A stretch of 33,343 nucleotides of DNA. Origin: Gammaproteobacteria bacterium (GTDB lineage: Bacteria > Pseudomonadota > Gammaproteobacteria > DSM-16500). Below, in pieces: positions 1-8,014 of the stretch. Location: NCBI GenBank assembly GCA_031291255.1, contig JARLJN010000139.1, positions 1 to 33,343 of the forward strand, in the 5' to 3' direction. Both the position numbers and the translations under genes were made by a program. The notes under the pieces were generated by a model, which saw nothing but the letters and a program-made list of their open reading frames with translations, made no database searches and had not been told where the DNA came from. Position 1 is the first letter of the stretch. Every line of letters begins with the position of its first letter.

Positions 1-8
1 ATAACGTT

Positions 9-140
9 ATGTTGGGTTTCGTAAAAGGCACTCAACCCAACCTACAGTACTATTGAGCTTTTGTAGTACTTTACAGTATGTTGGGTTTCGTTGAAAAGCA
101 CTCAACTCAACCTACAGTTCTATTGAGCTTTTTCTATACG
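9..140. repeat. Tandem pair of GTTGGGTT hairpin repeats (family R1)
   Basis: Two copies of a 38-39 bp hairpin unit (9-46 and 78-116) start ATGTTGGGTTTCG and end AACCTACA. Both are followed by the same tail (gt-a/t-ctattgagctttt), so the whole ~69 bp segment is a tandem duplication. The complementary ends GTTGGGTT and AACCCAAC form the stem. Copy 2 has decayed, with AACTCAAC in its right arm. Other copies lie at 12505, 16249, 16285, 16322, 16402 and 33295. No gene is visible between 1 and 268. Confidence 0.85.
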
Positions 141-158
141 TTACAACTGTATGATCTA

Positions 159-250
159 GGAGAATAAGGTTTTCTTTTTTTAAAATCCCCAACAACTATG
201 CACGACTGCTGACTTGTTGGGGATTTTAAAAAAAGAAAACCTTGTTCTCC
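159..250. repeat. Long palindrome, family P, copy A
   Basis: The 37-nt arms 159-195 and 214-250 are complementary except at one position, which would be a U.G wobble in RNA. The 18-nt loop at 196-213 reads CTATGCACGACTGCTGAC. The same loop recurs in copies B (12553) and C (12683), and its last three bases survive in copy D (16310). It sits just downstream of the TauD-like gene, which ends at 269 on the minus strand, so it could end that transcript. It has no simple terminator U-tail on that strand. Confidence 0.9.
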
Positions 251-268
251 TGTCTCAGTTACGTTGGT

Positions 269-1270
269 TTATGCAGTCAATGCCGTTAATATACGGCGTT
301 TGCCACTAAACGGTGCTCTTCCATGCATAGAAAGTATATTATCTAACACCATCACATCACCTTGTTTCCAAGGAAATGAAACTGTATTTTGATTTAAGAC
401 ATCTAGCACATGATAGATATCTTTACGTGGTATTTGAGTTTTATCGGCGTACATTATTTCATGCAGGCGTGTAGACTTGCGGAAATAAAACAGTTTCGCG
501 CCTAAATATCTTTGCAAGCCTAATAATTTAGGATTAAAGTCATAAAGATGTGCTTGGTTAAACCATACATTTTCTTGTGTTAAAGGATGAGTGAGAGTTG
601 CAGGTCTGGTCTGCTGTATCTCTAGCCAGTCACGTTTCAACCATTTCCAATCAAATTCGTTGGCTAAACATTTTGTTTCAACTTCGCTTTTGGACTGTGT
701 TTCAAAGACTTCAGGCCAAGATTTATGAGAACGTTGCAGACGATTGACGAATTTCATAATCATGCTTTGATAATAGTAATGTGAAACATAGGTTAATTTT
801 TTTTCTTGAAATTGTGCTGTGACCCTTGAATTCATAGCTTTTAAAATCTGCCTTGCATCGCCTATTATAGTTGAGCCGCCGACGTCTGGCTCAATTTCAC
901 AATAAAAATAAATATGCTTAGGATGATTTTTCATAAAAGAAAGTTCTTGATGCAAAGGTATATGCAGATTCGGTGGTGCCTCTGTAGAAGTGTAAACTTT
1001 ATCTTTTACTTTATCACGCGGGCTATCACCACCTATGTAGTTAACAAAGTCACCTAATTCTAATGCTTCAATCACTTCAGCAAAATCTGCTGCATCATTG
1101 ATTCCAAAATTACGGAATACAAAAGCACCCTGCTTTAATAATAGATCATGAAAAAAATTTTTATGTTCGTGTATAAGAGTGATCAGTTCATTTTTATCAG
1201 CATTAATTCGCTTAGAAGTGATGAAGGCTGGAAAGGATTCTGTGATGTCTAACTCATTAATTTTCATCAT
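269..1270 (-). CDS. TauD/TfdA-family Fe(II)/2-oxoglutarate dioxygenase (SyrP-like)
   Basis: Predicted non-heme iron dioxygenase of about 333 aa. The proximal iron ligands are the HQE triad (H107-x-E109), within the typical 'HxElsf...P..iyFYC...GG.T...D.R' block. The distal His lies in SMHGRAPFSGKRR near the C-terminus, where the following Arg pair supplies the 2-oxoglutarate anchor. These are hallmarks of PF02668; the substrate is unknown. The start is taken at ATG 1270 because AAGGA (1286-1282) lies 11 nt upstream and a good minus-strand promoter (TTGAAG 1330-1325, 18 bp, TATACT 1306-1301) gives a short leader. A longer open frame to 1342 would run through that promoter. The gene is divergent from the lipid operon and may modify a related substrate (inference). 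Confidence 0.85.
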   Translation of the reverse strand: MMKINELDITESFPAFITSKRINADKNELITLIHEHKNFFHDLLLKQGAFVFRNFGINDAADFAEVIEALELGDFVNYIGGDSPRDKVKDKVYTSTEAPPNLHIPLHQELSFMKNHPKHIYFYCEIEPDVGGSTIIGDARQILKAMNSRVTAQFQEKKLTYVSHYYYQSMIMKFVNRLQRSHKSWPEVFETQSKSEVETKCLANEFDWKWLKRDWLEIQQTRPATLTHPLTQENVWFNQAHLYDFNPKLLGLQRYLGAKLFYFRKSTRLHEIMYADKTQIPRKDIYHVLDVLNQNTVSFPWKQGDVMVLDNILSMHGRAPFSGKRRILTALTA

Positions 1271-1300
1271 ATTTGATTGCATCCTTGCAACACACATAAC

Positions 1301-1330
1301 AGTATAATAGCATGGATGTTTAACCTTCAA
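1301..1330 (-). promoter_or_regulatory. Promoter of the TauD-like gene, overlapping a plus-strand TATAAT
   Basis: On the minus strand TTGAAG (1330-1325) and TATACT (1306-1301) are separated by 18 bp, followed by AAGGA and the start at 1270. The plus strand of the same bases contains a perfect TATAAT (1303-1308) facing the lipid operon, though without a good -35. The two -10 elements share DNA, so the divergent units may compete for polymerase. This is prediction from sequence only. Confidence 0.5.
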
Positions 1331-1342
1331 AAGATTGGTCAA

Positions 1343-2416
1343 ATGGATTTTTATAATTATTTAAATTATAGCCTAGGTAATGAAGATTGGGGTGTTGAAG
1401 AACAGGCATTACGAGTCAATCCTGGTGATGCTGTTGTTTGTGTAACCGCAAGTGGTGATAGACCGTTACATTTGCTCATGACTGAATGTGCAGAAATCGT
1501 ATCTATTGATATGAACAGTATTCAAAATTATCTGTTGGAATTAAAAATTGCTGCTATAACACATCTAGACTTCGATCAATATACTGCTTTCCTAGGGTTA
1601 AACTCTACTACACATAGATACACTATTTTTCAATACTTAATTCCTCATTTATCACCAGCCACCGTTCAGCACTGGGATAAAAATAAAAAAATGATAGAGC
1701 GAGGTATTTTATTTCAAGGCCGCATAGAACGTCTTACGCATTTTAGCTCAAAAATAATTAAATTATTTAGACATAAAAAAATTAATACTTTGTTTGAGTA
1801 TACTGACCTCAGTTCACAGCGCGAATACATCGCTAATGAGTGGGATACTTTGGCATGGAGAAAAATATTTGAAGTATTGCTCAATCCAACGTTCTCAAAA
1901 TTAATGTTAAAAGATCCAGGATTAAATTCTTATACAGATATGCATCCGGGTAAGTATATTTATCAAAAAATGTTAGCGTATTTGCAAAATAATCTTGCCA
2001 GCAAGAGTGCATTGTTGCAGTTAATGCTGTTAGGTAAAATATTACCCTCAGCCTATTTTCCTTATTTAACCTTTGAAGGTTATACGAAGATCAGAAAAAA
2101 TACTGAGCGATTAACTTATAAAACAGGAAATATGATTGATTACCTCAATCTGCATGCCATTAATAAGTTTGACTGTTTTTCAATGTCAGATATAGCATCC
2201 TATATGCCTCAAGATATCTTCGATAAATTGCTGCTTAGTATGTATAAAGCAGCTAAGCCTAAGGCTCGTTTTTGTTTGCGTGAATTTACCAGTAAACGGA
2301 ACATGAGTGAAGCTATGAAAAATAGTTTTGTACGTAATGAAATTCTAGAACATAAATTAGAACATGAAGAATCAAATTTTGTTTATCGTTTTATGGTCGG
2401 TGAAATTCAAAAATAA
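1343..2416 (+). CDS. BtaA-like S-adenosylmethionine:diacylglycerol 3-amino-3-carboxypropyl transferase (DUF3419 family)
   Basis: Resembles the DUF3419/BtaA family, which moves the 3-amino-3-carboxypropyl group of SAM to diacylglycerol in the first step of betaine lipid (DGTS) synthesis. Visible family marks are the SAM-binding segment GDAVVCVTASGDRP (residues 28-41), IDMNSIQ (55-61) and the following LLELKIAA helix, in family order. No BtaB-type N-methyltransferase is seen nearby, so the final lipid is uncertain. ATG 1343 is preferred because the TATAAT at 1303-1308 would put transcription start near 1315. ATG 1316 would be almost leaderless. The Shine-Dalgarno is weak in either case. First gene of an apparent operon with the sterol reductase (23 nt gap) and the MMPL exporter. 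Confidence 0.72.
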   Translation: MDFYNYLNYSLGNEDWGVEEQALRVNPGDAVVCVTASGDRPLHLLMTECAEIVSIDMNSIQNYLLELKIAAITHLDFDQYTAFLGLNSTTHRYTIFQYLIPHLSPATVQHWDKNKKMIERGILFQGRIERLTHFSSKIIKLFRHKKINTLFEYTDLSSQREYIANEWDTLAWRKIFEVLLNPTFSKLMLKDPGLNSYTDMHPGKYIYQKMLAYLQNNLASKSALLQLMLLGKILPSAYFPYLTFEGYTKIRKNTERLTYKTGNMIDYLNLHAINKFDCFSMSDIASYMPQDIFDKLLLSMYKAAKPKARFCLREFTSKRNMSEAMKNSFVRNEILEHKLEHEESNFVYRFMVGEIQK

Positions 2417-2439
2417 ATTTAAAATTGAGTGAGTATATT

Positions 2440-3738
2440 ATGTGGAAAATAACGAGAACGACTTTAGGTCCATTATTTTTAATTATTACGTGCCCTCTAT
2501 TTGCGATAGTGATGTGGTATACCAATACCGCATTATCAGGTTCATTTGCTGCATTAGGAGATATGTTTTACCAGCAAGGTATAGTGTCTACTCTTTATAA
2601 AATATGTCAGCCCGTCATTCTCGGATCGCCTTTGGCCTGGTTGATTATTTCGGTTTATACCATTTTTCAGTTAGTCTTAATGCAATTTTTACCAGGCAAA
2701 ACATTCAAAGGCGTAGTGACACCGAATGGGAATATACCCGTTTATAAAGCCAATGGCGTCTTAGCTTTTTTAGTGACTATAGGCACCTATTGCTTAGCTG
2801 CTTTTTATTTTCATCTTTTTTCACCTGCTATTATTTACGATAATTTAGGTTCAATAATAGGCGCACTCAATATATTTAGCTTAGTATTATGTGCGGCCTT
2901 TTATTTAAAAGGCAGATACTCTCCTTCATCATCCGATAACGGTATCACAGGAAATATTATTTTTGATTATTATTGGGGAACTGAACTTTATCCAAAAATT
3001 TTAAACTTGCATCTTAAAAAATTTATTACATGCCGATTTGGCATGATGAGTTGGGCTGTCATCTTGATTTCATACATGGCTAAACAATATCAACTGTATG
3101 GTTATCTCAGTAATTCAATGATTATTTCAGTCGCATTGCAAATCATATACATAGCTAAATTTTATGTATGGGAAACTGGCTATCTTTGTTCACTTGATAT
3201 GATGCATGATAGGGCCGGTTTTTATATATGCTGGGGATGTATGGTATGGGTTCCCTGCATTTATACAGCAGCGAGTATGTATTTAGTGTTACATCCCATT
3301 ATGTTAAGTGCAATGACCGCAAGTGTTATATTTGTTGCTGGGGTCATTAGCATTTTTATAAATTATTTTGCTGATAGACAAAGACAATTAGTGAGACTGA
3401 CTAAGGGTAACTGCAAGATTTGGGGTAAAAAACCGAATATTATTGTTGCAGATTATCAAACTGAGCAAGGTGAAAAAAAATCAAATATTCTTTTAACGTC
3501 AGGATGGTGGGGAATAACGAGACACTTTCATTATATACCGGAAATTTTAGCCGCATTTTGTTGGACAGTACCAGCTTTGTTTGTTAATTTCTCTCCTTAT
3601 TTTTATGTAGTATTTTTAACAGTATTACTTTTTGATAGAGCCTTTAGAGATGATAAACGCTGTGCTAAAAAATATGGTACATACTGGCAGGACTATTGCA
3701 CTTTAGTTCCTTATAAGATTATTCCACTCATTATTTAG
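2440..3738 (+). CDS. Delta(7)-sterol reductase / 7-dehydrocholesterol reductase-like membrane protein (ERG4/ERG24 family)
   Basis: Polytopic membrane protein of about 432 aa. Its C-terminal 82 residues carry the ERG4/ERG24 signature: LLTSGWWGITRHFHY (from residue 351), then PYFYVVFLTVLL, DRAFRDDKRCAKKYG and YWQDYCTLVPYKIIP. That order and spacing match eukaryotic DHCR7, which reduces the C7-C8 double bond of sterols with NADPH. Eukaryotic-type sterol reductases are known in some Legionellales, where the substrate may be host sterol. No other sterol gene is in the window, which favours a host-derived substrate (inference). Start: ATG 2440; an upstream in-frame TTG at 2425 is possible. It lies between the BtaA-like gene and the MMPL exporter, with 16 nt to the latter. 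Confidence 0.85.
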   Translation: MWKITRTTLGPLFLIITCPLFAIVMWYTNTALSGSFAALGDMFYQQGIVSTLYKICQPVILGSPLAWLIISVYTIFQLVLMQFLPGKTFKGVVTPNGNIPVYKANGVLAFLVTIGTYCLAAFYFHLFSPAIIYDNLGSIIGALNIFSLVLCAAFYLKGRYSPSSSDNGITGNIIFDYYWGTELYPKILNLHLKKFITCRFGMMSWAVILISYMAKQYQLYGYLSNSMIISVALQIIYIAKFYVWETGYLCSLDMMHDRAGFYICWGCMVWVPCIYTAASMYLVLHPIMLSAMTASVIFVAGVISIFINYFADRQRQLVRLTKGNCKIWGKKPNIIVADYQTEQGEKKSNILLTSGWWGITRHFHYIPEILAAFCWTVPALFVNFSPYFYVVFLTVLLFDRAFRDDKRCAKKYGTYWQDYCTLVPYKIIPLII

Positions 3739-3754
3739 TAAGGACACTGTGTTC

Positions 3755-5998
3755 ATGCATACCGATCATTTTTTTAATATTGGAAAGTTTATCAATAAAA
3801 TTCGCTGGGGAATTATTGTAGTAAGCCTACTATTATTTTTTGCTTCCCTTTCTTTAGCACCTAAGCTTATGGAACCTTTCAAGTCTATAGGATTCACCGA
3901 CCCTTATTCTCAAAGTGCACGCACGAATGAGATGTTAAATGATAAATTAGGCTATAGTTATAATCGTTTTATGGTTATGTATCATAGCGATAGTTTGTTG
4001 CTAGACGATCCCTCAGTACAGGAAAAAATAAAGACATCATTGGCTGATTTAATTGATTTCCCTATTCCACATAAGATTATTTATCCTGAAAAAAGTAATA
4101 AACAAATATCTAAAGATAAGCATACTGCTTACGCTGTTATACTTTTTAAAAGCAATCAAGAAGTCGATAGTCAGACACTCAAACAATTGAAAGACAAGAT
4201 TAAGAAACCGGCTGCATTAGAAATGCATATAGGTGGTGAACCTATATTTTTAGAGGATACAAAAACACAAACTCAGCTAGATCTTTACAAAGCAGAATAT
4301 ATAGCAACACCTGTTGCTATTATTATTATGTTAGCTATTTTTGGTTCTGTCATAGCAGCGAGTTTGCCAGTGTTATTAGGCGGTGTATGTGCACTATTTA
4401 TTTTAGTTGCTTTATATGGTCTTGGACATATTTTTACTCTATCTGTTTTCACGATTAATATCGCATTGCTATTAGGATTATGTTTGAGTTTAGATTATGC
4501 CATTTTAATTATTAATCGTTATCGTGAAGAATTATTGCATGACAGATCTAAAAAAACAGCGATAGCTATTACAATCATGACAGCAGGAAAATCAGTTTTT
4601 TTTAGCGGACTCGCTGTCTTTATTAGTTTAAGTGCTCTGTTATTGTTTCCTATCAATATTTTGTTTTCTGTAGGAATAGGCGGTTTAGCCGCAGTCACAG
4701 TATCGGTGTTGGTTGCAATTGTTTTATTGCCAGCGGTCTTAGCTGTATTAGGTACTCGTATAAATCGATTTTCTCTATATAAAATTAAAAGTGAAACATC
4801 ATTAAGTCATGCCTATTGGCATTGGCTAGTGACTAAGGTTGTGAATGCGCCCAAGTTTTTCTTTATAACAATTTTATTGTTATTGCTTATATTAGGTTAT
4901 CCATTTTTACAAGCCAATTTCGGAATTTCAGATTTTCGCATATTGCCTAAGACTAATGAAAGCAGACAAGTCTTTGAAATGTTTAAAAGTGAATTCGGTG
5001 AAAGTCGTTTAGCACCTATTTTAGTGATAATAAAATCGCCTGAGAAAAATATTTTAAATAAAAAAAATATCAGTGCTATTTATGATTTTACAAATGAGTT
5101 AGCAAAAAATAAATCTGTAGATCAAATCACCAGCATAGTCAATACGGATCCTAAGCTGACAAAAGCACAATATCAGATGCTGTATTCCTCACCAAAAAAA
5201 TATTGGTCGCGTGATTTAAAAAAATTATTGGACATTACTACACATGATGATTTAACTGTGATTTCAGTAGTCGGTAAATATGACAGTAATTCAAAACAGA
5301 CCTATCATTTAATAAAACAACTGCGCCATACCGTGTTGCCTAATAATTTGCAACTTGAAGTCACGGGTACTGCTGTGAATACCATAGATGTGTTGAAAAG
5401 TATTTCTACCATATTTCCCTATGCTTTTCTTTGGATAGTGGCATTTACTTACATCATTTTATTATTATTATTACGCTCTGTTGTACTGCCTTTAAAAGCG
5501 ATAATAACGACTATCTTAAGCTTGTGTGCTAGTTATGGTGTTTTGGTATTGGTTATACAAATGGGTTATTTACATAAGATATTAAATTTCGAACCTCAGG
5601 GTATGTTAGATATTAGTTTATTAATTATTATCTTTTCAGCGTTGTTTGGGATATCAATGGACTATGAAGTTTTTCTCTTAACGCGTATCAAAGAATTTTT
5701 TGAAAAAACAAATGACAATGAAAAAAGTATTATTTTAGGGATAGAGCGTAGCAGCAAAATTATTTCTAGCGCTGCTATTATTATAATATTCCTCTGTTTT
5801 TCTTTTATGTCCGCAGATATTTTGATGGTCAAGGCCTTTGGTTTAGGGATAGCTGTCGCAGTTTTTGTTGATGCATTTATTATTCGGACTTTGTTGGTTC
5901 CAGCAACCATGAAATTATTAAATACTTGGAATTGGTACCTGCCAAAATTCTTGAAGAAAATACTGCCTAAGATTTCATTTAATCCTGAGGGGGGCTGA
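3755..5998 (+). CDS. MMPL/RND-family lipid exporter
   Basis: Inner-membrane RND transporter of about 747 aa with two homologous halves. Each half has one N-terminal helix, a periplasmic loop and a helical bundle. The conserved MMPL motifs are GLCLSLDYAILIINRYREE (D247) in the first half and GISMDYEVFLLTRIKEFFE (D636) in the second. The C-terminus (VDAFIIRTLLVPATM...NWYLP) is typical of MmpL proteins, which export lipids, hopanoids or siderophores. Its operon partners, a BtaA-like transferase and a sterol reductase, point to an unusual lipid cargo (inference). Start: ATG 3755, with TAAGGA 10 nt upstream; GTG 3749 is an alternative only 4 nt from it. It is convergent with the next gene. Confidence 0.9.
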   Translation: MHTDHFFNIGKFINKIRWGIIVVSLLLFFASLSLAPKLMEPFKSIGFTDPYSQSARTNEMLNDKLGYSYNRFMVMYHSDSLLLDDPSVQEKIKTSLADLIDFPIPHKIIYPEKSNKQISKDKHTAYAVILFKSNQEVDSQTLKQLKDKIKKPAALEMHIGGEPIFLEDTKTQTQLDLYKAEYIATPVAIIIMLAIFGSVIAASLPVLLGGVCALFILVALYGLGHIFTLSVFTINIALLLGLCLSLDYAILIINRYREELLHDRSKKTAIAITIMTAGKSVFFSGLAVFISLSALLLFPINILFSVGIGGLAAVTVSVLVAIVLLPAVLAVLGTRINRFSLYKIKSETSLSHAYWHWLVTKVVNAPKFFFITILLLLLILGYPFLQANFGISDFRILPKTNESRQVFEMFKSEFGESRLAPILVIIKSPEKNILNKKNISAIYDFTNELAKNKSVDQITSIVNTDPKLTKAQYQMLYSSPKKYWSRDLKKLLDITTHDDLTVISVVGKYDSNSKQTYHLIKQLRHTVLPNNLQLEVTGTAVNTIDVLKSISTIFPYAFLWIVAFTYIILLLLLRSVVLPLKAIITTILSLCASYGVLVLVIQMGYLHKILNFEPQGMLDISLLIIIFSALFGISMDYEVFLLTRIKEFFEKTNDNEKSIILGIERSSKIISSAAIIIIFLCFSFMSADILMVKAFGLGIAVAVFVDAFIIRTLLVPATMKLLNTWNWYLPKFLKKILPKISFNPEGG

Positions 5999-6012
5999 AG
6001 TCAAGAAGATGG

Positions 6013-6038
6013 CACACTTTTTCGTACAAAAAAATGTG
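6013..6038. terminator. Possible bidirectional terminator between convergent genes
   Basis: CACACTTTTT (6013-6022) faces AAAAAATGTG (6029-6038) across a 6-nt loop. The single mismatch is a G.U wobble on the minus-strand RNA. The position between two convergent stop codons (5998 and 6069) fits a shared weak terminator. Confidence 0.4.
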
Positions 6039-6068
6039 GATATCAACACTTTTTCATAATTTTTAGGG

Positions 6069-7925
6069 TCAATGACGTGAAGAACGCATGTCAGTTTGTT
6101 TCTTATTTTTCTTAACTGATTTTTTGCGTGAGAAAAATGAGTGTCTGTAGAGAAATTTTACTGCCATAGAACCTAATATAAATCCTAATGCTAATGTCCC
6201 GTTGTTAACTGTCGATAGAGTTGATGGTGGAGTAAAAGTATGAGCTTGTGCTTGTCTAGGTTCAAAATTTTTCACATGTGTAATCAATGGAGTTGGAATT
6301 TTAACATCGAAATGGGTTTGTGCAGTGCTTTCAATAGGTGAAAAAAATCCTATTTTATTCTTGGTAAATGCACAATCGGATATTTTATTTGATGATTTAT
6401 TTCCTGTCATTGTATTTGATTTAGCATTGCTTATAACAAGTGGTGATGCATTAAGTACGCCAGATAAAAATATATTTTGATTATTTATTTGTGTAAATAA
6501 CTCTGCCATTGCGTTTTCTACTTCATGAGCGGCTTCGCCCGTACTCACACTATGAACTAATTTTTTCATGGCTTGCTGATATTTATTCATGCTGTCTATT
6601 GCATTATTACAATATTTATCAAGCTGAGCACTGACAGTGGTACCTTTTGCAACTTTGGTTTCCAACGCTTGCAAGTTTTTCTCAAAATAATTATTTTTAA
6701 GGTAAGACTTATCAGTATGTGACAGCATTCCATTGAGCCCATGATCAGCAGAGACCAAAAGATCTTTTAATAAGGACTTGGTTTTAGAGATAAGTTTTAT
6801 AAAATTATTGGATAGGCTGTCAACACTCGTTAAATAGTTAAGTGCAAATCCATAAGTGCCTATGCGGGGTAATATAGTTTGAAAATGTTCTAGTATTTGC
6901 CTTACATTTATCAGTGCTTCTAGGCTTGCGATAGCATCAATATAGTTATCTTTGTCACGCTGAGTAACGAAAGTTGCGAATGTTATTTTATTGGCTAATT
7001 CTTTTTTTAATTGTAATTCAAATTTTACTGTTTCGTCATTTTTAGAAATTGTAATCAGTTCATAAAATTGATTGAAAGCAGGTGAGTTTATTGCGGCTAC
7101 ATCAGTCGATGTTTTTAGCTCATGATAAATTTTGCAGAGAGGTGATTGATTGCAATTACGTGTATTTCCATTCAGATATTCAGGAGAAAAATTATCAGTG
7201 ACTTCTTCATTAATTAATAAAAAATGCAAATAGGAACCTATCGTATTTTCTAAACTTTTAGCAGTAATGATAGTATCAACTAAAAACTGAGGTAGTTCTT
7301 TATTCGCTATGCAATTAAAAATAATTTTTTCAGCGTCGATTAAGCTTTTTTGTATTTCATGTAGATATAAACGGTCAGACCCAAAGTGTGGAATGATGTG
7401 TATCAAATTCTTAATATAACTTTGACGTTTAGAGATAAGTTCTAATTCTTCGAGTTTACATTCTTTCATTGCAAGTATAGAGAAATACCAATTTTTTAAT
7501 TCTTCAAAGACTATCATAACAGGGTCATTTAATAGCTCATGATTTTGATTTCGAGTTCTTTCACTTTGCCAGTTTGCAATCTGTCTTGCTTTGTTATCAG
7601 CATAATGCCAAAGAGGGTGTATACGGCTGTCTTTTGTTTCTTGTGCGGGTAATGTAAATGAATGTCTTTCTAGTCCCAGATTCAATTGAGGACGGGTACA
7701 CACCCACATGTCATAAAGTTTTTTCTCTTGAACTAAACCAAAAAATTTTTCGTAATATTGCGCTTCTTGTAGAGAGGAATATTCGGTTTGGATTTTTTTA
7801 AGCAGGGCTAAGTCATCATCATTATAGCAAGCTTGAAAATTCGTGTTCCATCCATATGCGTTATAACGATTAGGTCTAAGTGGATAGGATGGCGTGAGTC
7901 GTTTCTCATCTGTATTTGATCGCAT
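6069..7925 (-). CDS. Hypothetical protein, 618 aa, C-terminal membrane anchor; candidate effector
   Basis: I do not recognise a known family. It is largely hydrophilic and helical over residues 1-570. A Thr/Ser/Pro-rich linker (about 565-580) follows, then one hydrophobic segment (LALGFILGSMAVKFLY, about 583-599) and a strongly basic tail (SRKKSVKKNKKQ). There is no N-terminal signal peptide. One C-terminal helix followed by basic residues is a tail-anchored or C-tail topology, seen in host-membrane-targeted bacterial proteins as well as ordinary inner-membrane proteins. Start at ATG 7925, with AAGGTG just upstream on the minus strand. It lies in a same-strand run with two other unknown or eukaryotic-like genes. 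The effector role is inference. Confidence 0.8.
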   Translation of the reverse strand: MRSNTDEKRLTPSYPLRPNRYNAYGWNTNFQACYNDDDLALLKKIQTEYSSLQEAQYYEKFFGLVQEKKLYDMWVCTRPQLNLGLERHSFTLPAQETKDSRIHPLWHYADNKARQIANWQSERTRNQNHELLNDPVMIVFEELKNWYFSILAMKECKLEELELISKRQSYIKNLIHIIPHFGSDRLYLHEIQKSLIDAEKIIFNCIANKELPQFLVDTIITAKSLENTIGSYLHFLLINEEVTDNFSPEYLNGNTRNCNQSPLCKIYHELKTSTDVAAINSPAFNQFYELITISKNDETVKFELQLKKELANKITFATFVTQRDKDNYIDAIASLEALINVRQILEHFQTILPRIGTYGFALNYLTSVDSLSNNFIKLISKTKSLLKDLLVSADHGLNGMLSHTDKSYLKNNYFEKNLQALETKVAKGTTVSAQLDKYCNNAIDSMNKYQQAMKKLVHSVSTGEAAHEVENAMAELFTQINNQNIFLSGVLNASPLVISNAKSNTMTGNKSSNKISDCAFTKNKIGFFSPIESTAQTHFDVKIPTPLITHVKNFEPRQAQAHTFTPPSTLSTVNNGTLALGFILGSMAVKFLYRHSFFSRKKSVKKNKKQTDMRSSRH

Positions 7926-7978
7926 TTATTCACCTTGTCGTTGTACGCAGGTGCAGCAAGAAATACTTATACACTCAT

Positions 7979-7998
7979 CCTCCCTTTCGCAAGGGAGG
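7979..7998. repeat. Small hairpin in the gap between two minus-strand genes
   Basis: CCTCCCTT (7979-7986) and AAGGGAGG (7991-7998) form a perfect 8-bp stem with a TCGC loop, just past the stop of the 279-aa gene. It lacks a U-tract. It resembles half of the pyrimidine/purine repeat at 13741. Confidence 0.6.
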
Positions 7999-8014
7999 TG
8001 GTGTAACTAACGAA

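Noticed and set aside
1..250. CRISPR-like array from the repeated GTTGGGTT units
   Set aside because: There are only two local copies, each a self-complementary hairpin. The 'spacers' are themselves duplicated, and there are no cas genes.
159..250. Integron attC-like recombination site
   Set aside because: The arms are perfect 37-mers without the R/L core boxes or bulged bases of attC sites, and no integrase is present.
5662..5910. 82-aa minus-strand frame inside the MMPL gene
   Set aside because: It lies wholly opposite conserved MMPL transmembrane coding sequence.
3755..5998. Hopanoid transporter HpnN
   Set aside because: The MMPL fold fits, but the protein is shorter than HpnN and no hopanoid genes are present.
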